From Serpentinicella sp031432315 (GTDB taxonomy: Bacteria > Bacillota > Clostridia > Peptostreptococcales > Natronincolaceae), in assembly GCF_031432315.1 (NCBI RefSeq), contig NZ_JAVKGO010000011.1, positions 8,762 through 72,761 on the forward strand: 64,000 nucleotides of DNA, given 5' to 3'. The notes beneath the pieces were generated by a model. It was given only the letters and a program-made list of their open reading frames with translations. It searched no databases and was not told the DNA's origin. The number at the start of each line of letters is the position of its first letter. The first letter of the stretch is position 1. Of this stretch, positions 1 to 8,847 are shown piece after piece. The translations under genes and the position numbers were made by a program.

Positions 1-72
1 GTTGATAATTTATCTCCAGAGGATAGAGAAAAACTAATGGAACTAGAACAGGAACTTTATAGTGAATCATAA
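1..72 (+). CDS. C-terminal end of an unidentified protein (5' truncated by the window)
   Basis: The first 23 codons read openly in frame 1 and end at TAA (70-72), followed at once by a strong terminator. The visible tail is charged and helical (DNLSPEDREKLMELEQEL) and carries no diagnostic motif, so the protein cannot be named. The gene is inferred from the open frame and the terminator directly behind its stop. Confidence 0.6.
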   Translation, partial: VDNLSPEDREKLMELEQELYSES

Positions 73-104
73 AAAGCAATCGGTTTTTTAGCCGATTGCT
101 TTTT
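71..104. terminator. Bidirectional rho-independent terminator
   Basis: AAAAAGCAATCGG and CCGATTGCTTTTT form a 13-bp stem with A/T tracts on both sides. It lies between convergent stop codons at 72 (+) and 112 (-), so it can end both transcripts. Confidence 0.9.
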
Positions 105-111
105 GTATAGA

Positions 112-1377
112 TTATCTACTTAAAGATTTACCTTTTGAAAGTTTTAAAACGGTTCTAAGTTTTACAGGGTTTCCGTACATAAGGGTTCCCATACGATAGA
201 TTTTTGATGCAAGATAGCCAATTAAAGCTGTAGTGATCGCTAAAATGGATAACGAAGCAATAACCTCTAAAGTAGATACGGTTCCCATTGATACCCGTAC
301 AAACATGGCCATAAAAGAACTAAAAGGTACAAAGGATGCTATTTTTAGAACCATCCCTTCAGTATTTTGCATACCTGTCATAGAGACAATAAATACTGCG
401 ACAAAAATCAATGTAATAGGGGTGGAACTTGTATTAACGTCTTCAGTTCTAGAAACCAATGCACCAAGGGCACCAAAGATAAATAGATAGAATAAGTAAC
501 CAAGAATACCAAAGGCAGAGAACGACAATAGTGTACTACCAGGTATTTTAAATACAAAGTCTAAACTGTTATCCCAAGCCGCTGCATTTAGATTGTAAGC
601 CGTGATTCCAGTTAAAATAACTAATCCAAACTGGCATATACCAGCAAGGGCACCAGCAATAACTTTACCGAAAATTAAATGGGTGCTGTCCGTACTTGTA
701 ATAAGGACTTCCATTGCACGATTACTTTTTTCACTAGCAACAGAGGTTGCAATAATTTGACCATATATAATAATTAAAAAGTATAATCCAAATACTAGAA
801 TGTAGGTGTACATATAATTACTTGCACTATCAGTACCTAATACAACTGTATCTTGTTGTTCAATATGAACAGATATAATACCTTCTACAGAGCTATATTC
901 AATACCCATATCTTCAAATGCACTAATTCTATATGCTTCTGCTAGGGCAGATTCAAAGGCAAATGGATTCGTACCCATAAGTTCATTATTTTGAACAATG
1001 TGTTGATACTGAGTAGGTGATTCAATGATATAGCCCGCTTCGACTTCTCCAGAACGAATTTGTTCTTCTAGTTCTTCTTGGTTGTTAAATGCTACTAATT
1101 CTCCAGCAAAAAATCGTTGTTTTAAATCATCTACGTTAGTAATGCCACCTTTATTGATAAAACCGTAGGTTCTCCCAGAGGACGGAGGGTGTTCAGCTCC
1201 TTGGTCTTGGTCCATAGCAATTTCTTCATCCGACGAGCTGAAAAATGTATCTCTTATGGTAGGTGCGGACAGGCCTAGGGAAAGCAGTAAACATATAATT
1301 ACCGTTGCGATAATAGCAGTTTTATTTTTAACTAAGTTTAAAAACTCAAATTTTGTTACAATTAAAAAATTTCTCAT
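112..1377 (-). CDS. ABC-2 type exporter permease, NatB/YhaP-like
   Basis: This 421-residue integral membrane protein is the probable permease half of a Na+ or drug/peptide exporter. It has one membrane segment near residues 18-40, a long hydrophilic loop to about residue 175, then five or six closely spaced segments to about 395. That is the layout of ABC2_membrane_3/NatB proteins. Its ATG overlaps the TGA of the upstream ATPase gene (ATGA at 1374-1377), so the two are translationally coupled. The substrate cannot be read from sequence; NatAB-type Na+ extrusion is the commonest assignment for this architecture. The adjacent ATPase and the topology make the family call secure. Confidence 0.88.
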   Translation of the reverse strand: MRNFLIVTKFEFLNLVKNKTAIIATVIICLLLSLGLSAPTIRDTFFSSSDEEIAMDQDQGAEHPPSSGRTYGFINKGGITNVDDLKQRFFAGELVAFNNQEELEEQIRSGEVEAGYIIESPTQYQHIVQNNELMGTNPFAFESALAEAYRISAFEDMGIEYSSVEGIISVHIEQQDTVVLGTDSASNYMYTYILVFGLYFLIIIYGQIIATSVASEKSNRAMEVLITSTDSTHLIFGKVIAGALAGICQFGLVILTGITAYNLNAAAWDNSLDFVFKIPGSTLLSFSAFGILGYLFYLFIFGALGALVSRTEDVNTSSTPITLIFVAVFIVSMTGMQNTEGMVLKIASFVPFSSFMAMFVRVSMGTVSTLEVIASLSILAITTALIGYLASKIYRMGTLMYGNPVKLRTVLKLSKGKSLSR

Positions 1378-2291
1378 GAAGCGTCACCTACCTTTTTAAC
1401 AAAAATGTCTTCTAGTGTTGGTTGATAAGTTGAAAACTTTTCGATGTCAATGTTAAGTTCTATTAAGGCTTTAAGAAGGTCTTGTTTCGTATTTTGACCC
1501 ATCAGCTCTATAATAAGATAGTCTTTCTTTTCATCAACAACTGTAGCGATGTTACCTAATTTATTGTCAAATATCTCCTTTAGCTCATTACAGGATAAAT
1601 TGACATCGCTTAAGGTTAGTCTGTTCATACCGTATTCTTTTTTAATTTCTTTTAAATCGCCTTTAAGAACAATTTCACCTTTATTTATAAGTGCAATATT
1701 TTCACAAAACTCTTCGATATAACCCATTTGGTGACTTGAGAAAATAAGTAATTTATTTTGCTGAATCAATTCTCTAATGATATCCTTTAAAATTTGTGAG
1801 TTTACAGGATCTAAACCACTGAATGGTTCGTCAAGAACAACAATATCCGGATTACAGATGAAGGTCTCTGCTAACTGAACTTTTTGCTGGTTTCCTTTTG
1901 ACAGGGTTTCTAGTTTTTTGTTTTTATGTTCTTCTACCCCAAGTCGCTTTAACCAATATAATGCATTTTCTTTTGCTTCTTTACTAGTTAGACCTCTAAG
2001 TTGACCAAAATAAACTAATTGCTCAAGGACCTTTTGTTTAGGATATAGGCCACGTTCTTCAGGCAAATAGCCAATTTGGTGTTCTTTAGGTACAAATTTT
2101 TTACCATTAAGAAGAATTTCCCCGCTGTTACCACTAAACAAATCCATAAGAATTCTAATGGTTGTCGTCTTACCAGCACCATTTCTACCTAAAAAGCCTA
2201 GTGCCTTTCCACTTTCAATGGTAAAGGATATACCATGAAGTACTTCTGTGTCAGAAAAACTTTTACGAAGGTTTTTTACCTCAAGTTTCAT
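1374..2291 (-). CDS. ABC exporter ATP-binding protein, NatA/YhaQ-like
   Basis: This 305-residue ATPase powers the permease encoded just downstream. Visible motifs are Walker A (GRNGAGKTT), the signature region (LSKGNQQKVQLAE), Walker B (VVLDEPFSGLDP) and the switch histidine (IFSSHQ). The roughly 90-residue C-terminal extension is typical of NatA/YhaQ and Ccm-like exporters. I start it at 2291 because the gagaggtg ribosome site lies four bases upstream of this ATG. An upstream ATG at 2309 has no ribosome site. The pair forms a two-gene operon read toward the left edge. Confidence 0.9.
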   Translation of the reverse strand: MKLEVKNLRKSFSDTEVLHGISFTIESGKALGFLGRNGAGKTTTIRILMDLFSGNSGEILLNGKKFVPKEHQIGYLPEERGLYPKQKVLEQLVYFGQLRGLTSKEAKENALYWLKRLGVEEHKNKKLETLSKGNQQKVQLAETFICNPDIVVLDEPFSGLDPVNSQILKDIIRELIQQNKLLIFSSHQMGYIEEFCENIALINKGEIVLKGDLKEIKKEYGMNRLTLSDVNLSCNELKEIFDNKLGNIATVVDEKKDYLIIELMGQNTKQDLLKALIELNIDIEKFSTYQPTLEDIFVKKVGDAS

Positions 2292-2420
2292 AATGCACCT
2301 CTCATTCATAAATTTTACTATGCTGCATAAAGGAAGCTTGTCATAAAATTAACAATGACCCACTAAATTATACCATATTTTAAATATAATGCGTGTGTAA
2401 AAATAATAAATTTATCACTT

Positions 2421-2603
2421 TTAATCTTCCCAAAATAGATCATCCAAGGTTTTGGATAATGCCTTGCATATTGCCAAACAAAGCTTTAAAGTTGCGTTGT
2501 ACTTTCCTAACTCAATCAAACCAATGGTTTGTCTTGTAACACCAACAATATTAGAAAGCTCTTCTTGGGACAAATCATTTTCTACGTTCTATATATAACG
2601 CAT
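2421..2603 (-). pseudogene. Broken small XRE-family HTH regulator (YozG/YgzD-like)
   Basis: Reading the minus strand from an ATG at 2603 gives MRYI, then an in-frame TAG (2589-2591), then an intact helix-turn-helix body: NDLSQEELSNIVGVTRQTI followed by LIELGKYNATLKL and a tail ending TLDDLFWED. That body is the hallmark of the 60-70-residue stand-alone XRE regulators of Firmicutes. The usual N-terminal helix (about MKNRIxELRKEK) is replaced by an unrelated, stop-containing stretch. A deletion or decay at the 5' end is the simplest reading. No alternative start with a ribosome site restores it, so I call it a remnant. Confidence 0.7.
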
Positions 2604-2772
2604 TTTGAATATTATTTTATGTTACCCATAAAGCGTGCTAGTGTAACGTGGTCATAGATCTTTTTCTATGGAAAATACTAATTGAGTTACCTGTACGTTT
2701 ATAAGAATAACATTAGCAAATATTAATTAATATGTTAATTTTAACGATAGCTGGGTATGTAATTAATAAGAT

Positions 2773-2797
2773 AGCTAAATACAACACGTATTTAGCT
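2773..2797. other. Hairpin in the leader of the first CsbD gene
   Basis: AGCTAAATAC and GTATTTAGCT form a 10-bp stem with a 5-base loop about 40 bases upstream of the CsbD start. The following bases (TTATT) are only weakly U-rich, so it could be an attenuator or an mRNA-stabilising hairpin. Confidence 0.45.
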
Positions 2798-2839
2798 TTA
2801 TTGATTAAATATCGGATAAATAAAAAAAGGAGGGCTATT

Positions 2840-3052
2840 ATGAACAAAGAGATTTTAAAAGGAAAATGGAATCAGTTAAAAGGTAGTGCAAAGAAAAAAT
2901 GGGGCGAGCTTACAGATGATGACTTGAACCAGATTGAAGGCAGTGGTGAAAAGTTAGTAGGAAAAATACAAGAAAAATACGGAAAAAATCTAGAAGAAGC
3001 CGAACAAGAAGTGGAACTTTGGTTATCAGAAAATGATGATAGAGGCGTATAA
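2840..3052 (+). CDS. CsbD-family stress protein, copy 1
   Basis: This 70-residue hydrophilic, highly charged protein shows the CsbD pattern: LKGKWNQLKGSAKKKWG, then DDDLNQIEG, then LVGKIQEKYG. CsbD proteins are small general-stress proteins (sigma-B regulated in Bacillus) without a defined biochemical activity. The start at 2840 follows a consensus aaggaggg ribosome site; open sequence upstream of it is not part of the protein. A second copy begins 65 bases later, so the two are probably co-transcribed. Confidence 0.88.
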   Translation: MNKEILKGKWNQLKGSAKKKWGELTDDDLNQIEGSGEKLVGKIQEKYGKNLEEAEQEVELWLSENDDRGV

Positions 3053-3117
3053 AACAATTTATATAACATAAGAATTTGTTTTATATGATGACGGAAATCT
3101 AAAGAAAGGATGATATG

Positions 3118-3327
3118 ATGAATAAACAAGAGCTAAAGGGTAAATGGACACAGTTAAGAGGACGAGCTAAAGAAAAATGGGGTAAGTTAACTGAAAACGA
3201 GCTAGATCAAATAGAAGGTAGTGTAGATAGATTAGTTGGAAAAATCCAAGAGATCTATGGAAAAACGAAAAAAGAAGTTCAAGAAGAAGTGGATACATGG
3301 CTATCAGAGCAAGAGGATGAAAAATAA
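3118..3327 (+). CDS. CsbD-family stress protein, copy 2
   Basis: This 69-residue paralogue of the preceding gene has the same LKGKWTQLRGRAKEKWG, LDQIEG and LVGKIQE blocks and an acidic C-terminus. The ATG at 3118 lies seven bases after aagaaagga and gives the same MNK N-terminus as copy 1. The ATG at 3115 would be only four bases away. Tandem duplication explains the pair. Function is inferred only from the family's link to general stress. Confidence 0.88.
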   Translation: MNKQELKGKWTQLRGRAKEKWGKLTENELDQIEGSVDRLVGKIQEIYGKTKKEVQEEVDTWLSEQEDEK

Positions 3328-3330
3328 AAT

Positions 3331-3420
3331 TAGTGCAATAAAGATTAATGCTAAATGCTAGCTTAGTGCATAAAGAGATGTGATATCCCTTAATGGAATG
3401 ACAATCTAAGTATTGCACTA
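3331..3420. repeat. Inverted repeat flanking 70 bases downstream of the CsbD pair
   Basis: Perfect 10-base arms TAGTGCAATA (3331-3340) and TATTGCACTA (3411-3420) bracket a segment with its own TTAGTGCATAA echo. It could fold as one long RNA arm in the 3' region of the csbD transcript, or be a small palindromic element. No coding potential is seen. Confidence 0.4.
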
Positions 3421-3430
3421 AGGCTAGTAA

Positions 3431-3476
3431 ATCCAGCAGGTTCGTACAATATAATAACGAACTATGCTGGATTTTT
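3431..3476 (+). terminator. Rho-independent terminator after the CsbD pair
   Basis: ATCCAGCAgGTTCGT pairs with ACGAACtaTGCTGGAT around a loop of about 11 bases, followed by TTTTT. Confidence 0.75.
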
Positions 3477-3642
3477 GAATGACAGCATATAACATTTATA
3501 CCAATTTATTTACATAGATTAAATAAAGCTGTTTAGATATAATTGAGAATGGGTATCAATTAGACAAGTAGTAAGATACTTTAATAAAAAATAAATTTTA
3601 CCTAAGAATATAAATGAGTGATAATGAAAGAAGGGTGATGAT

Positions 3643-4389
3643 ATGCAAGGTTTGTTATATAGTTTTTTAGCAGGTGTTTCTACAACACTAGGGGTTATTG
3701 TACTTATCATTTTCGGTAAGCCAAATAACAAAGTATTATCGACGCTATTAGGTTTTGCAGGGGGGATTATGCTAGCAATTTCAGTTTTTGAGCTAATGCC
3801 TGAAGCAGTAGAATTTGGTTCCATGACCACCGCAATTATAGGATTTTTACTTGGTGCTGGCATGATGTTCATATTAGACAAGCTAGTTCCTCACTCTCAT
3901 ATGTCTGACAGTGATGAATTGGTTACTGAAAATGAAGAAAATCTAAAATCAGTAGACAGTCCAATGCTAAGGGTAGGATACCTAGTTTTATTTGGTATTG
4001 CCCTACACAACTTACCTGAGGGATTAGCAATTGGTGCGGGACTTGAAGCAAGTCCGGAATTAGGGTTATTTATTGCTGTGGCTATAGCACTGCATAATAT
4101 ACCAGAAGGATTAGCAATTGCAGGACCTTTAAAGGCTGGTGGGCTTTCTTCAGGAAAAATATTCTTATTTACCCTTATTGCAGGGTTAATGACACCGCTA
4201 GGAACAGCAATTGGATTGATATTCTTTAAAATTTCTCCAGTATTCGTAGGAGGTTCTTTAGCTTTTGCAGCAGGGGCAATGATTTATATTGTAAATGATG
4301 AGTTAATTCCTCAAGCCAATGCCATGAGTAGTCATTGGAGTAATACCGGATTAATTGTTGGTTTGCTTTTAGGTTTTGCATTATTGTAA
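3643..4389 (+). CDS. ZIP-family divalent metal transporter
   Basis: This 248-residue membrane protein with about eight hydrophobic segments imports Zn2+ or other divalent metals, as known for the ZIP (ZupT/GufA-like) family. The two diagnostic metal-site helices are present: HNLPEGLAIG (about residues 127-136) and HNIPEGLAIA (about 152-161). A short histidine-containing loop (PHSHMSD) between the third and fourth segments matches the family's variable metal-binding loop. The gene is monocistronic, with ribosome site agaagggtgatgat and its own terminator. Zn2+ is the default substrate; Fe2+ or Mn2+ cannot be excluded. Confidence 0.9.
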   Translation: MQGLLYSFLAGVSTTLGVIVLIIFGKPNNKVLSTLLGFAGGIMLAISVFELMPEAVEFGSMTTAIIGFLLGAGMMFILDKLVPHSHMSDSDELVTENEENLKSVDSPMLRVGYLVLFGIALHNLPEGLAIGAGLEASPELGLFIAVAIALHNIPEGLAIAGPLKAGGLSSGKIFLFTLIAGLMTPLGTAIGLIFFKISPVFVGGSLAFAAGAMIYIVNDELIPQANAMSSHWSNTGLIVGLLLGFALL

Positions 4390-4409
4390 GTTCAGAGAAA
4401 AGCTTGAAA

Positions 4410-4441
4410 ATCCAGTCTATCGGTAGACTGGATTTTTTTTG
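4410..4441 (+). terminator. Rho-independent terminator after the ZIP gene
   Basis: ATCCAGTCTA-tcgg-TAGACTGGAT followed by eight T residues. Confidence 0.93.
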
Positions 4442-4595
4442 TTAGATTTTTATATTGAGGCAGTCAATATTATTACTTAAATATAGGGTCCAGGACCTAT
4501 AATCAAAAACAATTTTCTTACATATTATGTAATTACATTAATAAATATATTAGAGTATGTTTTATGATTGTAACTAAATATGTGAGGTTATGCCT

Positions 4596-5702
4596 ATGAA
4601 ATGTAAAAGTAATAGGGATTATATAAATTGTTTAGGTGAATTTTCCTGTCCTGGCTTAGAATCAACTTTTTTTCAACAAGATATGCAAAAGTCATTACGT
4701 TTTATAAAACCGATTATTTTAATCTTAGGAATTTTAAATACATTATTTTTAATACCTGATTACTTTCTTATTCAAAACAAGATGTCTTTTTTATGGATTG
4801 CTACTGTGCGTATATGCTTTGTTTTGTTGGTAATAGGATTGTTTTTAAGACTGAATAAAATAAATAATTTAAAAATATTATCCTACTTGATTACATCTTA
4901 TGAAATTATATGTGCCTTTTTGTTTTTATTTGTATTTTATATGTATGAGTCACCTAATTTTCTAATACAGTCTTTTGGCGTAATGGTTATTATTATTGCG
5001 ATATATATGGTGCCAAATAGATGGATTCACATGATTGGGGTGTCATCATTTATTACAGTATGTTTTTTAGTGACATCAAAGTATAGAGTCGATAATATCA
5101 AATTATCAGAGCTCTCAGCTGTTATCGTATATTTAGTAATTGTAATTTTGCTTAGCAGTATTATTGCCTTTAGAAATCAACATGCAAAAAGATCCCAATA
5201 TTTACACAGTAAAGAGCTTGAAAGACTCTCTACAACGGATCACTTATCTGGGGCATACAACCGAGCTAAGTTAGACGAAGAGCTAAAAAAATGGGTTATG
5301 TACGCTAAGGTTTATAATACGCCATTATCTCTTATTATTTTTGACTTTGACAATTTTAAAAGAATAAATGATACTTATGGTCATCTATGTGGTGATGAAG
5401 TGATCGTAGAGACGGCAAAATTGGTTAGAAACAGCATTCGAGACATTGACATTTTTGCTAGGTGGGGTGGTGAGGAATTTATTATTTTACTACCTCATAT
5501 GAAAAAAGAGCGTGGAAAAATTATGGCTGAACGATTGAGACAAAAAATAGCAGACTACGACTTTCCAAAAGTGGGGCATGCAACATGTAGTTTTGGCGTT
5601 GCAGAGCTTTGTCTTCAAGAGGATATTAATAGTTGGTTAAGACGAGCCGATGAGCAGCTGTATAAGGCAAAAAACACAGGCAAGAACATTGTTAAAGCCT
5701 AA
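4596..5702 (+). CDS. Membrane-anchored diguanylate cyclase (GGDEF)
   Basis: This 368-residue protein makes cyclic di-GMP from two GTP. The N-terminal half holds about six membrane segments (residues 35-200) preceded by a short cysteine-containing head. The C-terminal GGDEF domain has the active-site GGEEF at about 291-295. It also has the product-inhibition I-site R-x-x-D (RDID, about 282-285) exactly five residues upstream, so it is probably active and feedback-controlled. I chose the ATG at 4596, eight bases after gagg; the ATG at 4590 is only two bases away from it. It is monocistronic. The membrane sensor domain is not one I recognise. Confidence 0.9.
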   Translation: MKCKSNRDYINCLGEFSCPGLESTFFQQDMQKSLRFIKPIILILGILNTLFLIPDYFLIQNKMSFLWIATVRICFVLLVIGLFLRLNKINNLKILSYLITSYEIICAFLFLFVFYMYESPNFLIQSFGVMVIIIAIYMVPNRWIHMIGVSSFITVCFLVTSKYRVDNIKLSELSAVIVYLVIVILLSSIIAFRNQHAKRSQYLHSKELERLSTTDHLSGAYNRAKLDEELKKWVMYAKVYNTPLSLIIFDFDNFKRINDTYGHLCGDEVIVETAKLVRNSIRDIDIFARWGGEEFIILLPHMKKERGKIMAERLRQKIADYDFPKVGHATCSFGVAELCLQEDINSWLRRADEQLYKAKNTGKNIVKA

Positions 5703-5765
5703 TTGGTGGAATTACCGTTTAAAATAATTTCTGACCGGGTATGTGAGTACTAAGGCGGTGATTCG

Positions 5766-7172
5766 ATGACAACAAAAAATCAAACAACGATACCTTCTTT
5801 TTGGATATCACTTGTTCCTTTTATTGTAATGGGGCTCTCTTTGGGGGTATCTGTATTTTTATACGATACAGAACCCCACTCTTCTTTAATATTAGGAACA
5901 ATAACTGTAGCCGCCATAGGATACTACTACAACCACTCATGGGATCAAATTGAAAAGAGCATCGTTTCAAGTATTTCAAGAGCAATATCTGCTATAATTA
6001 TTTTATTAATTATTGGTATGCTCATTGGTACTTGGATTGCCAGTGGTGTTGTACCAGCTTTGATGTACTATGGGTTTTATGTATTTAGTGAAACATGGTT
6101 TTTACCTTCTATATTAGTACTTTGTAGTTTCATATCTGTGGTTACCGGGAGTTCCTGGACAACTGCTGGAACAATTGGTGTAGCAGCAATAGGGATAGGC
6201 CAAGGGCTGGGTATTCCTGCACATATAATTGCCGGTGCAGTTGTATCCGGTGCCTTCTTTGGAGACAAGCTATCCCCTTTATCTGATTCTACTAATTTAA
6301 CTCCTTCTTTACTAAAAGTAGATTTATACGAACATATAAAGCATATGCTCTATACGACGGTACCTAGCTTTGTAATAGCACTAATTTTATATGCAATCAT
6401 AGGCATATTTTTTATAGAAGGTGGGAATGGGATTGATGTAAGCGATTACCAAAGTGCCATTGCAGAAAACTTTAGGTTATCCTATTGGTTGATAATCCCT
6501 CCAGCAGCAGTGGTAACACTTATCTTATTTAAAGTGCCTGCAATTCCAAGTCTGGCTGTTGGTGTGCTACTTGGAAGTATGGTTCAAATCATCGCACAAG
6601 GAAGTAATCTAGGAGAGGTTTTTGAAACACTATATCATGGTGTAGAGATCTCTACAGGGTGGGATGAAATGGACGAGTTATTATCTCGTGGTGGCATGTC
6701 CAGTATGTACTCTGTTGTCGCTCTTGCAATAGTGGCCTTGCCCTTTGGTGGACTAATGAACGACACAGGAATGCTAAGTGCTATCGTTTCCAAAATGACG
6801 GCTTTTTTAAATACTCGTGGACCATTAGTTCTAACAACGGCTCTAACATCTATTTTTATTAATATTTTTGGAGCGAATCAATATCTAGCAGTTATTCTTC
6901 CAGGACAAATGTATGAAGAACATTATAAAAAACTAGATTTACATAATAAAAACTTAACTAGGGCATTAGAGGGTGGAGGAACTTTAACAGCGCCCCTTAT
7001 TCCATGGAATAGTAGTGGTGCATTTATGCTATCTGTACTTGCGGTAGACCCACTAAAATATGCCCCCTATGCCTTTGTCTGTTGGTTAACTTTTATTGTT
7101 GCTACAGCATTTGCATACTTTAATGTAACCATGGAAAAACAATCACCAAAAACAGAAGAAAACACCACATAA
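5766..7172 (+). CDS. Na+/H+ antiporter, NhaC family
   Basis: This 468-residue polytopic protein has about eleven or twelve membrane segments. Signature stretches include TGSSWTTAGTIGVA, GAFFGDKLSPLSD and LTAPLIPWNSSGAF, all typical of NhaC/MleN carriers. Family members exchange Na+ for H+, and some couple malate/lactate to Na+/H+, so the exact substrate is open. Na+/H+ exchange fits pH or sodium homeostasis. A good ribosome site (aaggcggtgattcg) precedes the ATG. The terminator stem begins within its last codons. Confidence 0.9.
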   Translation: MTTKNQTTIPSFWISLVPFIVMGLSLGVSVFLYDTEPHSSLILGTITVAAIGYYYNHSWDQIEKSIVSSISRAISAIIILLIIGMLIGTWIASGVVPALMYYGFYVFSETWFLPSILVLCSFISVVTGSSWTTAGTIGVAAIGIGQGLGIPAHIIAGAVVSGAFFGDKLSPLSDSTNLTPSLLKVDLYEHIKHMLYTTVPSFVIALILYAIIGIFFIEGGNGIDVSDYQSAIAENFRLSYWLIIPPAAVVTLILFKVPAIPSLAVGVLLGSMVQIIAQGSNLGEVFETLYHGVEISTGWDEMDELLSRGGMSSMYSVVALAIVALPFGGLMNDTGMLSAIVSKMTAFLNTRGPLVLTTALTSIFINIFGANQYLAVILPGQMYEEHYKKLDLHNKNLTRALEGGGTLTAPLIPWNSSGAFMLSVLAVDPLKYAPYAFVCWLTFIVATAFAYFNVTMEKQSPKTEENTT

Positions 7173-7189
7173 TTTAGGGTGGTGTTTTC
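7160..7189 (+). terminator. Terminator overlapping the end of the NhaC gene
   Basis: AACACCAC and GTGGTGTT pair across the stop codon and are followed by TTTC. It lies between convergent genes and may act in both directions. Confidence 0.75.
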
Positions 7190-7205
7190 AACATCTCAGT
7201 ACAGT

Positions 7206-7622
7206 TTACCAAAATCCAGGTCTTCTGAATCTTGGACCCCTAAAAGGTCTACGCCATATGGCCGCTAGGGTTAAGAACCATAAAAGCAAACTACTACCAC
7301 CAAATAAAAACTGTTTTTCAATCTTGGATTGTGGTGTTGTAGAAGAATCAGTATTTAGCACTTCTTTTACCAGTTCGATTCTTTGTCTTGTAAAATCGTT
7401 AACAAATCCATCCATTTGAGATAATGCATCTAAATTTTTAATATGCGATTGTAGTTCACTTTGAGATACTTCATTTTTTGTCACTAGTATTTCATTAAAA
7501 AGGTCATAGTCAGATAAGTCTCCGTATTGGGTCATGAAATCATTAAATTCTCCTATGTGCTCACTTGGAATCATAATGAAGTCTAAAGCGTAATCTCCTT
7601 TGTTATTAATAATTTCCGGCAT
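7206..7622 (-). CDS. Hypothetical single-pass protein with an Arg/Pro-rich tail
   Basis: This 138-residue protein is of unknown function. Residues 1-100 are soluble and rich in D/N/Q, with helical predicted character. Residues about 105-123 form one membrane segment (FGGSSLLLWFLTLAAIW), followed by a short basic tail RRPFRGPRFRRPGFW. With no signal peptide and positive charge after the segment, an N-out orientation is disfavoured; it may be tail-anchored. A ggggtgattat ribosome site supports the start. It stands alone between the convergent NhaC gene and the divergent AEC transporter gene. I do not recognise the family. Confidence 0.65.
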   Translation of the reverse strand: MPEIINNKGDYALDFIMIPSEHIGEFNDFMTQYGDLSDYDLFNEILVTKNEVSQSELQSHIKNLDALSQMDGFVNDFTRQRIELVKEVLNTDSSTTPQSKIEKQFLFGGSSLLLWFLTLAAIWRRPFRGPRFRRPGFW

Positions 7623-7824
7623 ATAATCACCCCATCAAATTTTTTCCTTTTGCAGTAATACACTATGTGTATACCTTGAAAATGTGACAAGGTGAAAAAA
7701 AGAATGCAAGCATGCAAACTTAAAAGCTAATTTAAATAGGTGGATTCTAAAAAAACAATTAGCATCAATCACAAAAAACTACGACAAGAATAAAATGAAT
7801 AATGCTGAAGATGGGGTGATGTTT

Positions 7825-8751
7825 TTGGAAATGTCGACTATTATTAACAGCGTTATTTCATTATTTATGCTTATGTTGATTGGTGCATATGGTAAGGTAA
7901 GAAATATTATTACGGATCACGTCAATAAAGGGTTGATAGAGATATTACTAAATATAACCCTACCATTAATGATTGTTTCTTCCTTTGTGCTTACCTATGA
8001 CGATAGTGTTAAAGACAATGTGGCAAAAATGTTTGCCTATAGTTTCTTAGCTTATATCATTATGGGTATTTTTTCGTTTCATTTTTTATTACCAGTAAAA
8101 AAGGATAAAAAAACGATACTGCAGTTTTCTAATGTGTTTCCTAATATCGGGTATGTAGGATTTCCAATATTAAATACACTGTTCGGTGCTGAAGCTGTAC
8201 TCTATGGGTCTATTTTTAATATGTTTTTTTCTATATATTTATGGACATATGGAATCATAATTTTTAAGGGAGATTTTAAGTGGAAAGATGCGGGAAGTGA
8301 AATGCTCAAGCTTACTAGAAATCCATCTGTTTTAGCTGTGGTTTTTGGTGTCATATTAATGACAACGAATATTTCTTTGCCAGCCTTTTTAAATATAAGT
8401 ATTGAAGCAGTAGGAAGTATGACAGGTCCTTTAGCAATGATGATTATTGGAGTAATTCTTACAAATGTAAAATTTGGGTCTTACATGAAAGATTGGACAT
8501 TATACTATGGCATACTGCTTAAGTTAATAATAATGCCCTTAACACTATATCTGTTATTTAAGATCGTGGGGGATGATTCAATTGTTGCAAAAACAGTAAT
8601 TCTTCTTTCTGCAATGCCATCGGCGATAATGACATCTATATTTGCGGAGCGTTTTAAAAAGGAAGAAGCATATGCAGCAGTTATGGTATTTTCGACAACA
8701 CTACTATCTATTTTAACCTTGCCCTTAATTATAGCCTTAGTTATTAACTAA
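7825..8751 (+). CDS. AEC-family transporter (auxin efflux carrier-like permease)
   Basis: This roughly 308-residue protein with about ten membrane segments matches the AEC/MleP superfamily of efflux carriers. Features include the N-terminal NKGLIEILLNITLPLMI block, the FPNIGYVGFPIL motif and a C-terminal half starting LTRNPSVLAVVFG. Bacterial members export or import organic acids such as malate. I take the TTG at 7825 as the start because the only ribosome site (ggggtg, 7813-7818) lies six bases upstream. An ATG at 7795 has none, and ATG 7831 is a possible alternative. It is monocistronic with its own terminator. Confidence 0.85.
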   Translation: MEMSTIINSVISLFMLMLIGAYGKVRNIITDHVNKGLIEILLNITLPLMIVSSFVLTYDDSVKDNVAKMFAYSFLAYIIMGIFSFHFLLPVKKDKKTILQFSNVFPNIGYVGFPILNTLFGAEAVLYGSIFNMFFSIYLWTYGIIIFKGDFKWKDAGSEMLKLTRNPSVLAVVFGVILMTTNISLPAFLNISIEAVGSMTGPLAMMIIGVILTNVKFGSYMKDWTLYYGILLKLIIMPLTLYLLFKIVGDDSIVAKTVILLSAMPSAIMTSIFAERFKKEEAYAAVMVFSTTLLSILTLPLIIALVIN

Positions 8752-8769
8752 ATATTGAATGGTAGATAA

Positions 8770-8803
8770 AGAGAGACTACTATGTATCATAGTAGTCTCT
8801 CTT
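8770..8803. terminator. Strong terminator between convergent genes
   Basis: GAGAGACTACTATG and CATAGTAGTCTCTC form a 14-bp perfect stem with a 3-base loop, followed by a modest T tract. Confidence 0.85.
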
Positions 8804-8847
8804 AGTCTTTCACATATATATACTATCTTCTGGGGAGGAACGATAGA

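Noticed and set aside
2732..2839. N-terminal extension of the first CsbD protein
   Set aside because: The upstream ATG has no ribosome site, the region contains a leader hairpin, and the family begins at the 2840 start.
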